NCBI GenBank assembly: GCA_934330725.1
Contig: CAKRGM010000003.1
Location: forward strand, 1 to 64,000
Length of the DNA: 64,000 nt
Origin: an uncultured Lachnospiraceae bacterium
Lineage (GTDB): Bacteria; Bacillota; Clostridia; Lachnospirales; Lachnospiraceae
Reading direction: 5' to 3'
In this document: positions 34,790 through 43,084 of the stretch, piece after piece
Numbering within the stretch: position 1 is the first letter of the stretch
Layout: every line of letters starts with the position of its first letter
Position numbers and translations under genes: made by a program
Notes under the pieces: model-generated
Database searches by the model: none
What the model was told of the DNA's origin: nothing
What the model saw: the letters and a program-made list of their open reading frames with translations, nothing else

Positions 34790-35877
34790 TGAAGGAAGAA
34801 TGGTTTAGTATATGGAATACTATACTTACAGATTATAGTAAAACCGGTATGTATGCTAAGAATGTGACGCATAGTATTTCTGTAAAGAATGAAAAGACCT
34901 TTGACAAAGTGCGGCTTCGCTTTAATAATATCTATGGAGATGAGGAAGCCGTATATCAGAATGTAATCCTGACACTGGAGAATGGAAGGCAGTATAAGGT
35001 CACATGTATGGGCGAGGAGACGGTACGTATATCCCCGGGAAAATGCATATATCTTGATGAAGTGCAAGTGGAGCTTTTCAGTGGAAATGTAACTATCTCC
35101 TATGAAGTGGAATTTTTGAAACTGAATAATGCGGCATTACTTCCCTCTACTTCTTATATGCAGCTTACTACAGGAGGTACTGTTGATACAGCCATTCCTT
35201 TTTATAAAGGAATGGCAGGCAGCATTCCGAAGCAATATAACTGGCACTTTGGTCTGGATGATATTTGTCTGAGTATAACAGATGAAATAGCATTTAAAAA
35301 GGTATTGTTTCTGGGGGATTCTAATTTTCACAGAGAATACCTTGTAAACAGCTACAGAGAACGAAATCCTTATACTATGTGTGTCAATAGAGGCTTGAAT
35401 GGAAACCGGTTGTTACAGGGAACCATTCTGCCGGCAATGGGTGAAATTAACGGAATAGCTGCTATTGACAGAATTAAGAATGAAACCATGCTGTACAATA
35501 AAATTTACATTTTAATCGGGATAAATGATATTATACTACCATTTGAATATGGTAAGCTGCAGGAGGTGGTTTCCCCGGAGGAACTGACAGCCGGATTAGA
35601 GGCACTGGAAAAACAAGCCCAAAGCATATGCAGTTGCAGGGATAATATTGTGTTTCTGACTTTACTTCCATTTAAGGGACATCCTGCATGGAATGGGCTA
35701 AGTGAGAACACCAGAAATCAGGTAAACAAATGGATAAAGACCAGAAATCATTTGGATATATCAGAACTTGTAGCCAGTAAAACAGAACCGGAAAGACTTG
35801 AGAGAGCATATGCAGAGGAAGATGCATTGCATTTAAATGAGCAGGGAGGGAATTTCGTTGCAGCCTATATGAACTGA
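34789..35877 (+). CDS. SGNH/GDSL-family hydrolase
   Basis: A 362-residue protein whose C-terminal half is a GDSL-type hydrolase: FLGDSNF (block I serine), NRGLNG (block II), IGINDI (block III, the Asn) and EEDALHLNEQ (block V, Asp and His). The N-terminal 150 residues look like a beta-sandwich seen before SGNH domains in some esterases. There is no signal peptide, so it should act in the cytoplasm. Its ATG shares one base with the stop of the large NRPS gene. As the NRPS has no fused thioesterase, it may release, deacylate or trim the product. The stop codon overlaps the phosphopantetheinyl transferase region. Confidence 0.8.
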   Translation: MKEEWFSIWNTILTDYSKTGMYAKNVTHSISVKNEKTFDKVRLRFNNIYGDEEAVYQNVILTLENGRQYKVTCMGEETVRISPGKCIYLDEVQVELFSGNVTISYEVEFLKLNNAALLPSTSYMQLTTGGTVDTAIPFYKGMAGSIPKQYNWHFGLDDICLSITDEIAFKKVLFLGDSNFHREYLVNSYRERNPYTMCVNRGLNGNRLLQGTILPAMGEINGIAAIDRIKNETMLYNKIYILIGINDIILPFEYGKLQEVVSPEELTAGLEALEKQAQSICSCRDNIVFLTLLPFKGHPAWNGLSENTRNQVNKWIKTRNHLDISELVASKTEPERLERAYAEEDALHLNEQGGNFVAAYMN

Positions 35878-36514
35878 CTCCAATTACATAATAGAAAAGG
35901 CAGATATAGAAACCATTGATAAGGATTTGTATGAATATTATTATAAGTGTGCTTCCAGGGAAAGAAAGGAAAAATGTAACAGGTATCGATTTTATGAGGA
36001 TTCTGTAAGATGTATAATGGGTGAAGTGTTATTAAAACAGGCATTACTTAGAATTGGCACTGATATAACAAAATACAGGATAGAAAGGGGAAAGTATGGA
36101 AAACCGTATTTGCATCCTTTAGCAAAAGATGGAAAAAAGTTATATTTTAATATCTCTCATTCAGGCAAATGGGTGTTCCTTATCTTAGCAGACAGAGAGG
36201 TGGGAATAGATGTGGAAGAAATCCAGGAAAAGGGTGTTGCAGTAGCGGAGCATTTTTTTACAGGGCACGAGTGTAGATATATTTTAAAAAGTGATCGCCC
36301 TGAGAATACATTTACAAGACTCTGGACCATAAAGGAAGCTTATATCAAGTTTCTGGGAATGGGATTATATAAGGAACTGGATTCTTTTACTGTTTCTGTA
36401 AATGGAGAGAATATAACTATCACCGACCAGGGAGAAAGACAGGATATCAGTATATATAGTTACGGACTTGATGGGTATTATGTGACATATATTCTGGGAA
36501 AGAAATATCATTAA
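35858..36514 (+). pseudogene. Sfp-type phosphopantetheinyl transferase with an early in-frame TGA
   Basis: This enzyme converts apo carrier domains to the holo form. All Sfp motifs are present: KYGKPYL, FNISHSGKW, VGIDVEE and WTIKEAYIKF. The recognisable coding frame continues upstream (NYIIEKADIETIDKDLYEYY) to TTG 35858, which stands 7 nt after an AGGGAGGG site. A TGA at 35870-35872 interrupts it after four codons. The only later start, TTG 35927, has no good ribosome binding site and gives 195 residues lacking the N-terminal strand. It is either a recent nonsense mutation, a sequencing error, or an enzyme translated weakly. Without it another transferase must prime ten carriers. Confidence 0.75.
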
Positions 36515-36517
36515 TTA

Positions 36518-36552
36518 CAATAGCAGCACTTCAGAAAGGAGTGCTGCTATTG
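36518..36552 (+). terminator. Perfect hairpin after the NRPS locus
   Basis: A 13-bp perfect stem (CAATAGCAGCACT with AGTGCTGCTATTG, 9-nt loop) starts 4 nt after the transferase stop. There is no T run after it, so it may be a stability hairpin rather than an intrinsic terminator. Confidence 0.55.
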
Positions 36553-36630
36553 CATTGTATGAAAGAAAGTAGAAGATACCCCTGCTGCTTTTTGTATTGA
36601 CAGTTTGAACATTGTTCAATAAAGAGGATA

Positions 36631-36760
36631 GTGTGAAAACTCTTGCTGATGCGATTGATTTCACACTGTTATTTGTTTCTGTGCGAAACAAAAAGCTCAT
36701 GACGGCAGATGAGAAACCGCCTCTTCGCAACAAAGTTGCGAAGAAATGAGAATTAACACA
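36631..36760 (+). repeat. Dispersed structured repeat, copy B
   Basis: It begins GTGTGAAAACTCTTGCTGATGC, with TTTCACAC closing the first stem. A second stem is TTTGTTTC with GAAACAAA. AGCTCATGACGGCAGATGAG is shared with copy C. CTTCGCAAC with GTTGCGAAG forms a perfect last stem. It ends GAGAATTAACACATG, right at the broken start of a radical SAM fragment. Confidence 0.7.
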
Positions 36761-36761
36761 T

Positions 36762-37151
36762 GATGAATATATAAATGGTCTTCATATTTTATTTGATGAA
36801 CTTGATTGCAAAAATTATGAAGCGACTATCACCGGCGGAGAACCAACTTTAGATACATTTAAATTTATCAAAACAATACAGTTATGTAAACAATACGGAG
36901 TAAAATGTAGAACAGTTAGTACAACCGGCATTAATTTAATGCAGACATTTAATAAAAAATATTTTGAGGAATATAATAAGTGGGTAAAATCACTTGATTA
37001 TGATTGTGACGCAAAAGAGAATAAAGAAAGATTCGAAAAAGAAAAAAAGGAGTATATTAATTCTCATCTTGACAGAAGCAAATTTTGCAATATGTTGAAT
37101 GAAGAATTATTTGATAAATTTGCAGGATTTTATGATGAACATTTAGAATAA
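36762..37151 (+). pseudogene. 5'-truncated radical SAM protein fragment
   Basis: Reading on from copy B of the repeat, the frame encodes EATITGGEPTLDTFKFIK, the GGEP motif of radical SAM enzymes, then VKCRTVSTTGINLM and a charged tail ending YDEHLE. The CxxxCxxC iron-sulfur motif that should precede GGEP is missing, because the repeat lies where that part would be. No start codon with a ribosome site exists before ATG 36939. It is most likely a remnant created by a deletion at the repeat. Confidence 0.7.
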
Positions 37152-37175
37152 TGAACTATACAGGGAGGTGTAATT

Positions 37176-37718
37176 ATGCCAAGACCAAAAAACAAAGAGG
37201 AACTGATAACAGTAGCAAATACAAATTACGAGAAGCTTCTTAAAATGATTGAAGACAGAACAGATGCAGAAAAACAGACAGAATATGATTTTTCTGCGGA
37301 TGTAAAGAAAAAAGAAGCACACTGGAGGCGTGATAAGAATCTTCGTGATGTGCTTATGCATTTAAATGAGTGGCATCTACTGTTGCTGGAATGGATTAAG
37401 AATCGTGAGAATGGAAGCAATAAACCATTTTTAATGGAAGGGTATAACTGGAAAACTTATGGTGCCATGAATATTGTATTTTACAATAGATGTCAGAATA
37501 TTTCTGAGGAAGAAGCTCTTGAAAGGTTTAAGGATTCTCATAGACGGGTAATGGAGGCATTAGATACGTTTTCGCAGGAGGAATTATTTACAAATACCTA
37601 TTATCCGTGGGTAGGCGGAAGCTGTATCGGAAGTTATTTTATCAGTAACACGAGTAGCCATTATGACTGGGCTATGAAGAAGATGAAGGCGCATAAGAAA
37701 AAATGTAAGGAGCAGTAG
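37176..37718 (+). CDS. ClbS/DfsB-family four-helix protein
   Basis: A 180-residue protein of the ClbS/DfsB family (MPRPKNKEELI, then DVLMHLNEWH and a C-terminal GSYFISNTSSHYDWA). ClbS of the colibactin locus protects its producer by opening the cyclopropane warhead; the wider family is DinB-like and common in gut Firmicutes, mostly of unknown function. It has a strong GGGAGG ribosome site and is followed by a terminator. It lies about 650 bp after the NRPS/PKS operon and is separated from it by a repeat and a pseudogene, so a self-resistance role is only a possibility. Confidence 0.75.
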   Translation: MPRPKNKEELITVANTNYEKLLKMIEDRTDAEKQTEYDFSADVKKKEAHWRRDKNLRDVLMHLNEWHLLLLEWIKNRENGSNKPFLMEGYNWKTYGAMNIVFYNRCQNISEEEALERFKDSHRRVMEALDTFSQEELFTNTYYPWVGGSCIGSYFISNTSSHYDWAMKKMKAHKKKCKEQ

Positions 37719-37783
37719 TTAAGGCGTTTGAGTTTAAGAAAGATTAATTTATGTAATGTATGCATGTATATGCATATAAAAGG

Positions 37784-37817
37784 AGACTTCATTCAGTAGT
37801 GAGTGGAGTCTTTTTTT
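37784..37817 (+). terminator. Terminator after the ClbS-like gene
   Basis: The 11-bp stem AGACTTCATTC with GAGTGGAGTCT (two G-U pairs, 6-nt loop) is followed by seven T residues. The rest of the 37719-38012 gap holds only the promoter of the MarR gene. Confidence 0.85.
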
Positions 37818-37927
37818 GTATTTAGGGAAAGTCAATAAATCTTATAGTCCGTAAATCTTAAAGTTCATAAATTTAACGTCATAAAATACATAAACCTGGT
37901 TTTATAAAATATGTACAGATGGACTTG

Positions 37928-37972
37928 TTGACAAAAAAGAAAAAAGAAGATATATTTATTACACAAAGTAAT
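37928..37972 (+). promoter_or_regulatory. Promoter and candidate operator of the MarR-MATE operon
   Basis: TTGACA (37928-37933) and TATATT (37951-37956) are 17 bp apart. The inverted repeat ATTAC-ACAAA-GTAAT (37958-37972) follows directly and is a likely MarR autorepression site. Confidence 0.65.
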
Positions 37973-38012
37973 TACATAGAGCAACTAACGTGAATTAAAG
38001 GAGTGGTTATCA

Positions 38013-38450
38013 GTGACAAGAGACAAAATTAAAAAAGTAATGGATGCCTGTTATCTGGCTAAACGTGTAAGGGATTTACTTCCTAAATTACCGAATGGTG
38101 TAACGTCATCACATATCCATTATCTTGATACTATACGAAAATTAGAATTAAAAACAGACAGTGTAAGAGTAAGTGATATAAGTGACGAATTGGGACTTCC
38201 AAGACCTGGTGTTACAAAAATAATAAAGGACATGGAAAAGCTTGGATTTGTTGAAAAGAAAACAACACAAACGGACGGCAGGGTTGTGTTTATTAAAATT
38301 ACTGAATCTGGAAAAGACTTAGTGGACAAATATGTTGATCAGTATTTTGGTGAATTGAGTACAAAACTTAATGATATTTCTGACACAGATGCGGATAACA
38401 TGATAGAAACGATAGAAAAATTATATGATGTTATGAAGGGGAGATGTTAA
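38013..38450 (+). CDS. MarR-family transcriptional regulator
   Basis: A 145-residue winged-helix protein with VSDISDELGLPRPGVTKIIKDMEKLGFVEK as the helix-turn-helix region and DGRVVFIKITESGKDL as the wing. Members are usually repressors released by small ligands, often antimicrobial compounds. The start is GTG 38013, after AAAGGAG. It is followed after 1 nt by a MATE exporter gene, so it most likely controls that pump through the inverted repeat at 37958. Confidence 0.85.
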   Translation: MTRDKIKKVMDACYLAKRVRDLLPKLPNGVTSSHIHYLDTIRKLELKTDSVRVSDISDELGLPRPGVTKIIKDMEKLGFVEKKTTQTDGRVVFIKITESGKDLVDKYVDQYFGELSTKLNDISDTDADNMIETIEKLYDVMKGRC

Positions 38451-38451
38451 A

Positions 38452-39825
38452 ATGGACCAGAGAGAAAAAACAGATTTTACACAGGGAAGCATCTTAAATA
38501 AGTTAATTCCGTTTATGATGCCTGTTCTTGGAGCACTTGTATTACAGGCGGCATATGGTGCGGTAGATTTGCTTATTGTAGGAAGGTTCGGAACTACAGC
38601 CGGATTATCAGCGGTATCTACAGGCAGTCAGATATTAAATCTTGTTACATTTGTAATAACTCAGTTTGCAATGGGAGTTACAGTGCTTATTGCAAGATAT
38701 ATTGGAGAAAAGAATCAGGGTAAGATAGGTGAGTTACTTGGAGGAACAATAATTGTATTTACAATGATATGTATTGTATTATTTGTTGTGATGGTTTTCT
38801 TTGCAAATCCATTAGCCATTCTGATGCAGGCGCCCCAAGAAGCAGTTTCTCTTACATCAGTATATGTAAGAATATGTGGTGGCGGAATATTTTTTATTGT
38901 CTCATATAATGTGTTGGCTGCTATTTTCAGAGGATTTGGTGATAGTAAATCACCGCTTATTTTTGTAGCTGTTGCATGTGTTGTTAATATTGCCGGAGAT
39001 TTAATTCTTGTAGCCGGATTGCATCTTGATGCAGCCGGAGCTGCAGCTGCAACCGTTTTGGCACAGGCAGTGAGCGTTATTCTTGCACTTATTATATTAA
39101 AAAAGAAAAAATATGATTTTAGTATTAGTAAACATGATTTCAAAATTAATAAACAGTGTAAGAGGTTTATTAAAGTAGGATTGCCATTGGCACTTCAGGA
39201 GTGCCTGACACAAATGTCATTTTTAGCGTTGTGTGCGTTTATAAATAAGCTGGGGCTGGAGGCTTCATCAGGATATGGGGTAGCATGTAAGATAGTTAAT
39301 TTTGCAATGCTTGTTCCAAGTGCTCTTATGCAGTCCATGGCATCATTTATATCGCAGAATGCAGGTGCAGGAAAAACAGAAAGAGCAAGAAAGTCTATGC
39401 TTACAGGGATGGGTGTTGGACTGGTTGTTGGTACTATAGTATTTATTTGTGTATGGAGCTTTGGCGATATTTTAGCATCTATATTTACAACTGATGCGGC
39501 AGTAATTAAAAAAGGAGCTGAGTATTTAAGAGGATTTGCACCAGAGACAATTGCTACAGCAGTTTTGTTTAGTATGATAGGCTTTTTTAATGGATATGAA
39601 AAGACCGTATGGGTAATGGCTCAGGGATTGATTCAGACATTACTGGTGAGATTGCCACTTGCTTATTTTATGAGTATACAGCCGAACGCAAGTCTTACAA
39701 AAATAGGATTGTCTGCACCGGTTGCAACCTGTTTTGGGATTATCCTGAATGTTATTTTTTATTTTGTTTTTTCAAAAAAACAGGCAGGTAAATTAAAAAA
39801 ACATATTGACTCCCACGCGGCGTAA
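38452..39825 (+). CDS. MATE-family multidrug efflux transporter
   Basis: A 457-residue integral membrane protein with about twelve helices in two similar halves. The start DFTQGSILNKLIPFMMPVL and the motif ALVLQAAYGAVDLLIVGRF are typical of the DinF/NorM-like MATE group, which exports drugs in exchange for sodium ions or protons. It forms an operon with the preceding MarR regulator and lies about 1.9 kb from the NRPS operon end. Whether it exports the NRPS product or outside toxins is unknown. Confidence 0.9.
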   Translation: MDQREKTDFTQGSILNKLIPFMMPVLGALVLQAAYGAVDLLIVGRFGTTAGLSAVSTGSQILNLVTFVITQFAMGVTVLIARYIGEKNQGKIGELLGGTIIVFTMICIVLFVVMVFFANPLAILMQAPQEAVSLTSVYVRICGGGIFFIVSYNVLAAIFRGFGDSKSPLIFVAVACVVNIAGDLILVAGLHLDAAGAAAATVLAQAVSVILALIILKKKKYDFSISKHDFKINKQCKRFIKVGLPLALQECLTQMSFLALCAFINKLGLEASSGYGVACKIVNFAMLVPSALMQSMASFISQNAGAGKTERARKSMLTGMGVGLVVGTIVFICVWSFGDILASIFTTDAAVIKKGAEYLRGFAPETIATAVLFSMIGFFNGYEKTVWVMAQGLIQTLLVRLPLAYFMSIQPNASLTKIGLSAPVATCFGIILNVIFYFVFSKKQAGKLKKHIDSHAA

Positions 39826-39862
39826 TAGTTTAAAGTGTATTTATCGAGAGGAGGAAAATCAA

Positions 39863-40600
39863 ATGATGACAGTAAATGAAGTGAGCAAACTTACCGGAGT
39901 GAGTATACGCACTCTGCAATATTATGATACCATAGGGCTTCTGCCGCCGACGAAATATACGGAGGCAGGATACCGGCTGTATGACGATACAGCGATGGAA
40001 CGGCTGCAGCAGATTTTATTGTTTAAGGAACTTGAATTTCCCCTGAAAGAAATTAAGAAGATAATTGATGCTCCGAATTTTGACAGAAATGAAGCATTAG
40101 AACAGCAGATTGAATTGCTTATTATGAAAAAAGAGCATCTTGAAGGCCTGATTGATTTCGCTCGAAAAATTAAAGCGACAGGAGTAAATAAAATGGATTT
40201 TAATGTATTTGATACAACAAAGATGGATGAGTACACAAGAAAGGCAAAGGAACAGTGGGGACAGACTCCGGAATATCAGGAGTATGAAGAAAAATCAGAA
40301 AATCAGTCACCGGACACTAAAAAACAAGCCCTGCAGAATCTTATGCTTATATTTGCAGAGTTTGGAAAAATGACAGACAAAAAGCTTGAGGATTCCGATG
40401 TTCAGCTTGAGGTTAAGAAATTACAGGATTATATTACAGAGCATTTTTACAGATGCCCGGATGAGATATTAAATGAACTTGGTAAAATGTATGCTTCGGG
40501 CGGAGAGTTTACGGAAAATATTGATAAAGCAGCAGGTAAAGGAACAGCAGTATTTGTAGCGAAGGCAATTGAAATTTACTGCAAGTATAGTGCAAGCTGA
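39863..40600 (+). CDS. MerR-family regulator with TipAS-like antibiotic-binding domain
   Basis: 245 residues. The N-terminal MerR domain (VSKLTGVSIRTLQYYDTIGL, then YTEAGYRLYDD) is followed by a coiled coil and a C-terminal TipAS-like domain (about 130-245; EQWGQTPEYQEYEEK, then HFYRCPDEILNELGKMY). TipAS domains bind thiopeptides and related compounds and turn on resistance genes. ATG 39863 is chosen because AGGAGG ends 8 nt before it; the frame opens further upstream inside the MATE gene. It may respond to drugs handled by the MATE pump, but this is inference from adjacency. Confidence 0.85.
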   Translation: MMTVNEVSKLTGVSIRTLQYYDTIGLLPPTKYTEAGYRLYDDTAMERLQQILLFKELEFPLKEIKKIIDAPNFDRNEALEQQIELLIMKKEHLEGLIDFARKIKATGVNKMDFNVFDTTKMDEYTRKAKEQWGQTPEYQEYEEKSENQSPDTKKQALQNLMLIFAEFGKMTDKKLEDSDVQLEVKKLQDYITEHFYRCPDEILNELGKMYASGGEFTENIDKAAGKGTAVFVAKAIEIYCKYSAS

Positions 40601-40610
40601 TATTGAGGTT

Positions 40611-40800
40611 TTACCAGTTTAAGGGATTACAGTCATCGTCACTGTTGGAATCAATAACGTTCTGACAGTGATTAATTTTGTCTGTCAGACAGTCAATACG
40701 TGCCTGCATAGCTTCTAATTCTTTCTGTGACTGTAATTTCAGCTGAATTAAAATGTTCATTCGTTCCTAAATGGATGAACGTCCCTGTTGGCACAAAGTA
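40611..40800 (-). pseudogene. C-terminal remnant of a MerR-like regulator
   Basis: On the minus strand, QQGRSSI, a stop codon, then ERMNILIQLKLQSQKELEAM and further coiled-coil sequence end at 40611. This resembles the last helix of MerR proteins (GDSSIPERxxxL). The DNA-binding part is absent and the stop falls inside the conserved block. Confidence 0.5.
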
Positions 40801-40821
40801 AAATAGTGGCGGATTTCCGGA

Positions 40822-41115
40822 ATGGGAATCCATCATGAGATTACGGGTGTGAGAGGTATGATGTTGAACATGTATGCAAAGCAAAGACCGGACTACATTG
40901 AGGCAGCAGATACCATTGCCGCAAGTTCGGCAGTTACAACTCTTCTGCGCTGTCCGGGAATCAAGAATGGAGATAATATAAAGTATTTCCTGACAAAAGA
41001 AGGAGAGCAGCCGGCACATAAGGATATTGAAAGAGCTGGAATTGCACAGTGCATGTATGATTTAATTGCAGATGATTCACTTGGAGTAAATGAGAGTCTT
41101 GGAATTATAAATTAG
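40822..41115 (+). pseudogene. Fragment resembling the C-terminus of an atypical short-chain dehydrogenase
   Basis: 97 codons with TLLRCPGIKNGDNIKYFL and PAHKDIERAGIAQCMYDLI, close in pattern to the end of NAD(P)H-binding NmrA-like proteins (LRPG, then ISRADVADFL). The nucleotide-binding GxxGxxG half is missing and no ribosome site precedes it. The identification is tentative. Confidence 0.45.
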
Positions 41116-41180
41116 TTAAGAGGTTGCGAATTTTATCAGAGTATGGAGTAAAAGTTTAAAAGAAAATTAAGGGGAAAGTC

Positions 41181-41479
41181 ATGAATAAACAGATATTAAT
41201 TATAAAAGGAAGCCCAAGAAAAAATGGAAATACATCAGCTTTGGCAGATGCATTTGCACAGGGAGCAAATGATGGGAAAAATATAGTAACCGAGATGATT
41301 GATCGTACATTTGCAGTAGAACCGGTCTGACGAATAAAAAGTTTTATCTGCTTAGCGCAGGTGCTGCTCCGTAAGAAAAATATATGCAGACAATGATTGA
41401 CAGCTTTCGTCAGTATATTTCCTGTTTTAGAACAGGCGGAAATGAAGAAGGTGGCATTTTGTTTGCGTATGAACAGTAA
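41181..41479 (+). pseudogene. Decayed flavodoxin-like NADPH-dependent FMN reductase
   Basis: A good start (ATG 41181 after AAGGGGAAAG) gives KQILIIKGSPRKNGNTSALA, the flavin-phosphate loop of the family, but the frame stops at about 41330. The C-terminal block reappears at once (KKFYLLSAGAAP, stop, EKYMQTMIDSFRQYISCF). The middle of the gene has been deleted and at least two stop codons interrupt it. Confidence 0.7.
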
Positions 41480-41518
41480 TTATTTTTGGAAAAAAGAAGA
41501 AAAATTCTATGAATATAA

Positions 41519-41570
41519 TTGACATGAATATTATATTAACATATAATCTTAATTAGGAATAAATTCTAAT
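41519..41570 (+). promoter_or_regulatory. Promoter and operator of the Fur-family gene
   Basis: Consensus TTGACA (41519-41524) and TATAAT (41542-41547) are 17 bp apart. ATTAGGAATAAATTCTAAT (41552-41570) is a near-perfect inverted repeat between promoter and AGGAGG site, the expected position for autoregulation by a PerR/Fur protein. Confidence 0.75.
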
Positions 41571-41581
41571 AAGGAGGGCGA

Positions 41582-41980
41582 ATGAGTATAAGAAGGAATA
41601 CAATTCAGAAAGATTTAGTTCGTAATGCAGTATATGAATTGAAAAGACATGTGACAGCTGATGAAGTGTATGAATTCATAAAGAAAGGTCATCCTACGAT
41701 AGGAAAAGGAACTGTCTATAGAAATTTGGGCATTTTGGCACAGGAGGGGGAAATAAGGAAAGTTGAGGTTCCGGATGGACCGGATCGCTTCGACATTACG
41801 TTGGAAAATCATTATCATGTAAGATGCGTAAAATGTGGTGATATTTCTGATGTTGATATGGATGAAATTGCTGATTTAGAAAAGAAAATACATAATACCC
41901 ATGGTGTAAAATTCCTAAGTTATGATATTTTCTTTAAGGGGATATGTCCTGCATGTTTAAATAAAGAGAAGGGCAGGTAA
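41582..41980 (+). CDS. Fur-family metalloregulator (PerR-like)
   Basis: A 132-residue repressor with an N-terminal winged helix (VTADEVYEFIKKGHPTIGKGTVYRNL) and a C-terminal dimer domain with the structural zinc site made of CVKCG and CPAC. Metal-sensing residues HYHVRC and DRFDIT are visible. The short form and sequence style are nearer PerR than Fur. It probably senses peroxide or iron and controls its own promoter; the nearby hemerythrin gene fits an oxidative-stress setting. It may also matter for metal control of the NRPS locus, but no copy of its inverted repeat was seen there. Confidence 0.85.
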   Translation: MSIRRNTIQKDLVRNAVYELKRHVTADEVYEFIKKGHPTIGKGTVYRNLGILAQEGEIRKVEVPDGPDRFDITLENHYHVRCVKCGDISDVDMDEIADLEKKIHNTHGVKFLSYDIFFKGICPACLNKEKGR

Positions 41981-42066
41981 TAAATATAATAAACTAAGCG
42001 GGATGTATAAGTAAAATAGCAACAAACAAACAGGTACGCAGAAGAAATCTATGAGGAGGGCATGTG

Positions 42067-43020
42067 ATGAAACAAATAATTAATTCTAAAAAAGCGGTTA
42101 TGATAGGCTGCGGTTTTGTTGGTTCAGCATCAGTGTTTGCTTTGATGCAGAGCGGGTTATTTACCGAAATAGTTCTTATTGATGCGGACAGGAATAAAGC
42201 AGAAGGAGAGGCTATGGACATAAGCCATGGAATCCCATTTGCCAGTCCGATGAGAATATATGCTGGTGATTATGATGATGTAACTGATGCTGCAATTGTT
42301 ATTATATCTGCCGGAGCAGGACAAAAACCTGGAGAGACAAGACTTGATCTTGTAAATAAAAATGTAGCAATATTTAAATCTATTATCCCGGAAATAGCTA
42401 AAAGAAATTTTGCCGGAATTATGCTGGTAGTTGCAAATCCGGTGGATATCCTGACACAAGTAGCTATAAAGTTATCAGGTCTTCCACAGGAAAGAGTAAT
42501 TGGCTCTGGAACTGTACTTGATACTGCAAGATTAAGATATAAATTAGGAGAGCATTTATCAGTAGACAGCCGTAGCGTTCATGCATTTATTGTAGGAGAA
42601 CATGGTGACAGTGAAGTAGTAGCATGGTCTTCTGCCAATGTTTCAGGAGTCCCATTAAGTGAAATGTGTGAGATGCGTGGTCATTATACGCATAAAGAAA
42701 ATACAGAAGAAATTGCAACAGAGGTAAAGAACAGTGCTTATGAAATAATAAATAAAAAGCATGCCACATATTATGGAATTGCAATGTCTGTAAAACGAAT
42801 CTGTGAAGTAATCATGAGAGATGAAAAATCAATTCTTCCAGTATCACACATGATACATGGTATATATGAAATTGATGGAGTTGCATTAAGTATGCCGGCT
42901 ATTGTAGGCTCAGATGGCGTAGAATCAGACATACCTGTCAATCTCAGTGGGGAAGAGGCATTAAAACTTAAGGAGTCTGCTGATTCCTTAAAGAAAATAT
43001 TAGATACATTGGAATTATAA
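42067..43020 (+). CDS. ldh: L-lactate dehydrogenase
   Basis: A 317-residue NAD-dependent enzyme that reduces pyruvate to L-lactate in fermentation. The Rossmann start MIGCGFVGSASVFALM, the loop SAGAGQKPGETRLDL, VANPVDIL and the catalytic VGEHGDSEV are all present. Arg in the ETR loop and QKPGETR favour lactate over malate dehydrogenase. ATG 42067 follows GAGGAGGG by 6 nt; GTG 42064 is also possible. It appears to be a single gene. Confidence 0.92.
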   Translation: MKQIINSKKAVMIGCGFVGSASVFALMQSGLFTEIVLIDADRNKAEGEAMDISHGIPFASPMRIYAGDYDDVTDAAIVIISAGAGQKPGETRLDLVNKNVAIFKSIIPEIAKRNFAGIMLVVANPVDILTQVAIKLSGLPQERVIGSGTVLDTARLRYKLGEHLSVDSRSVHAFIVGEHGDSEVVAWSSANVSGVPLSEMCEMRGHYTHKENTEEIATEVKNSAYEIINKKHATYYGIAMSVKRICEVIMRDEKSILPVSHMIHGIYEIDGVALSMPAIVGSDGVESDIPVNLSGEEALKLKESADSLKKILDTLEL

Positions 43021-43084
43021 TTGTAACGGGAAAAGAACAGTTTTTAAAGACTAAAAAAATAAGAAACGAAAGCAGGATTATTTT

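Noticed and set aside
35870..35872. TGA in the transferase read as selenocysteine or tryptophan.
   Set aside because: No SECIS-like hairpin was seen directly after it and other genes here use TGA as a normal stop.
40693..41019. 108-codon minus-strand open frame.
   Set aside because: It is not in the frame of the MerR remnant or of the SDR-like fragment and shows no domain.
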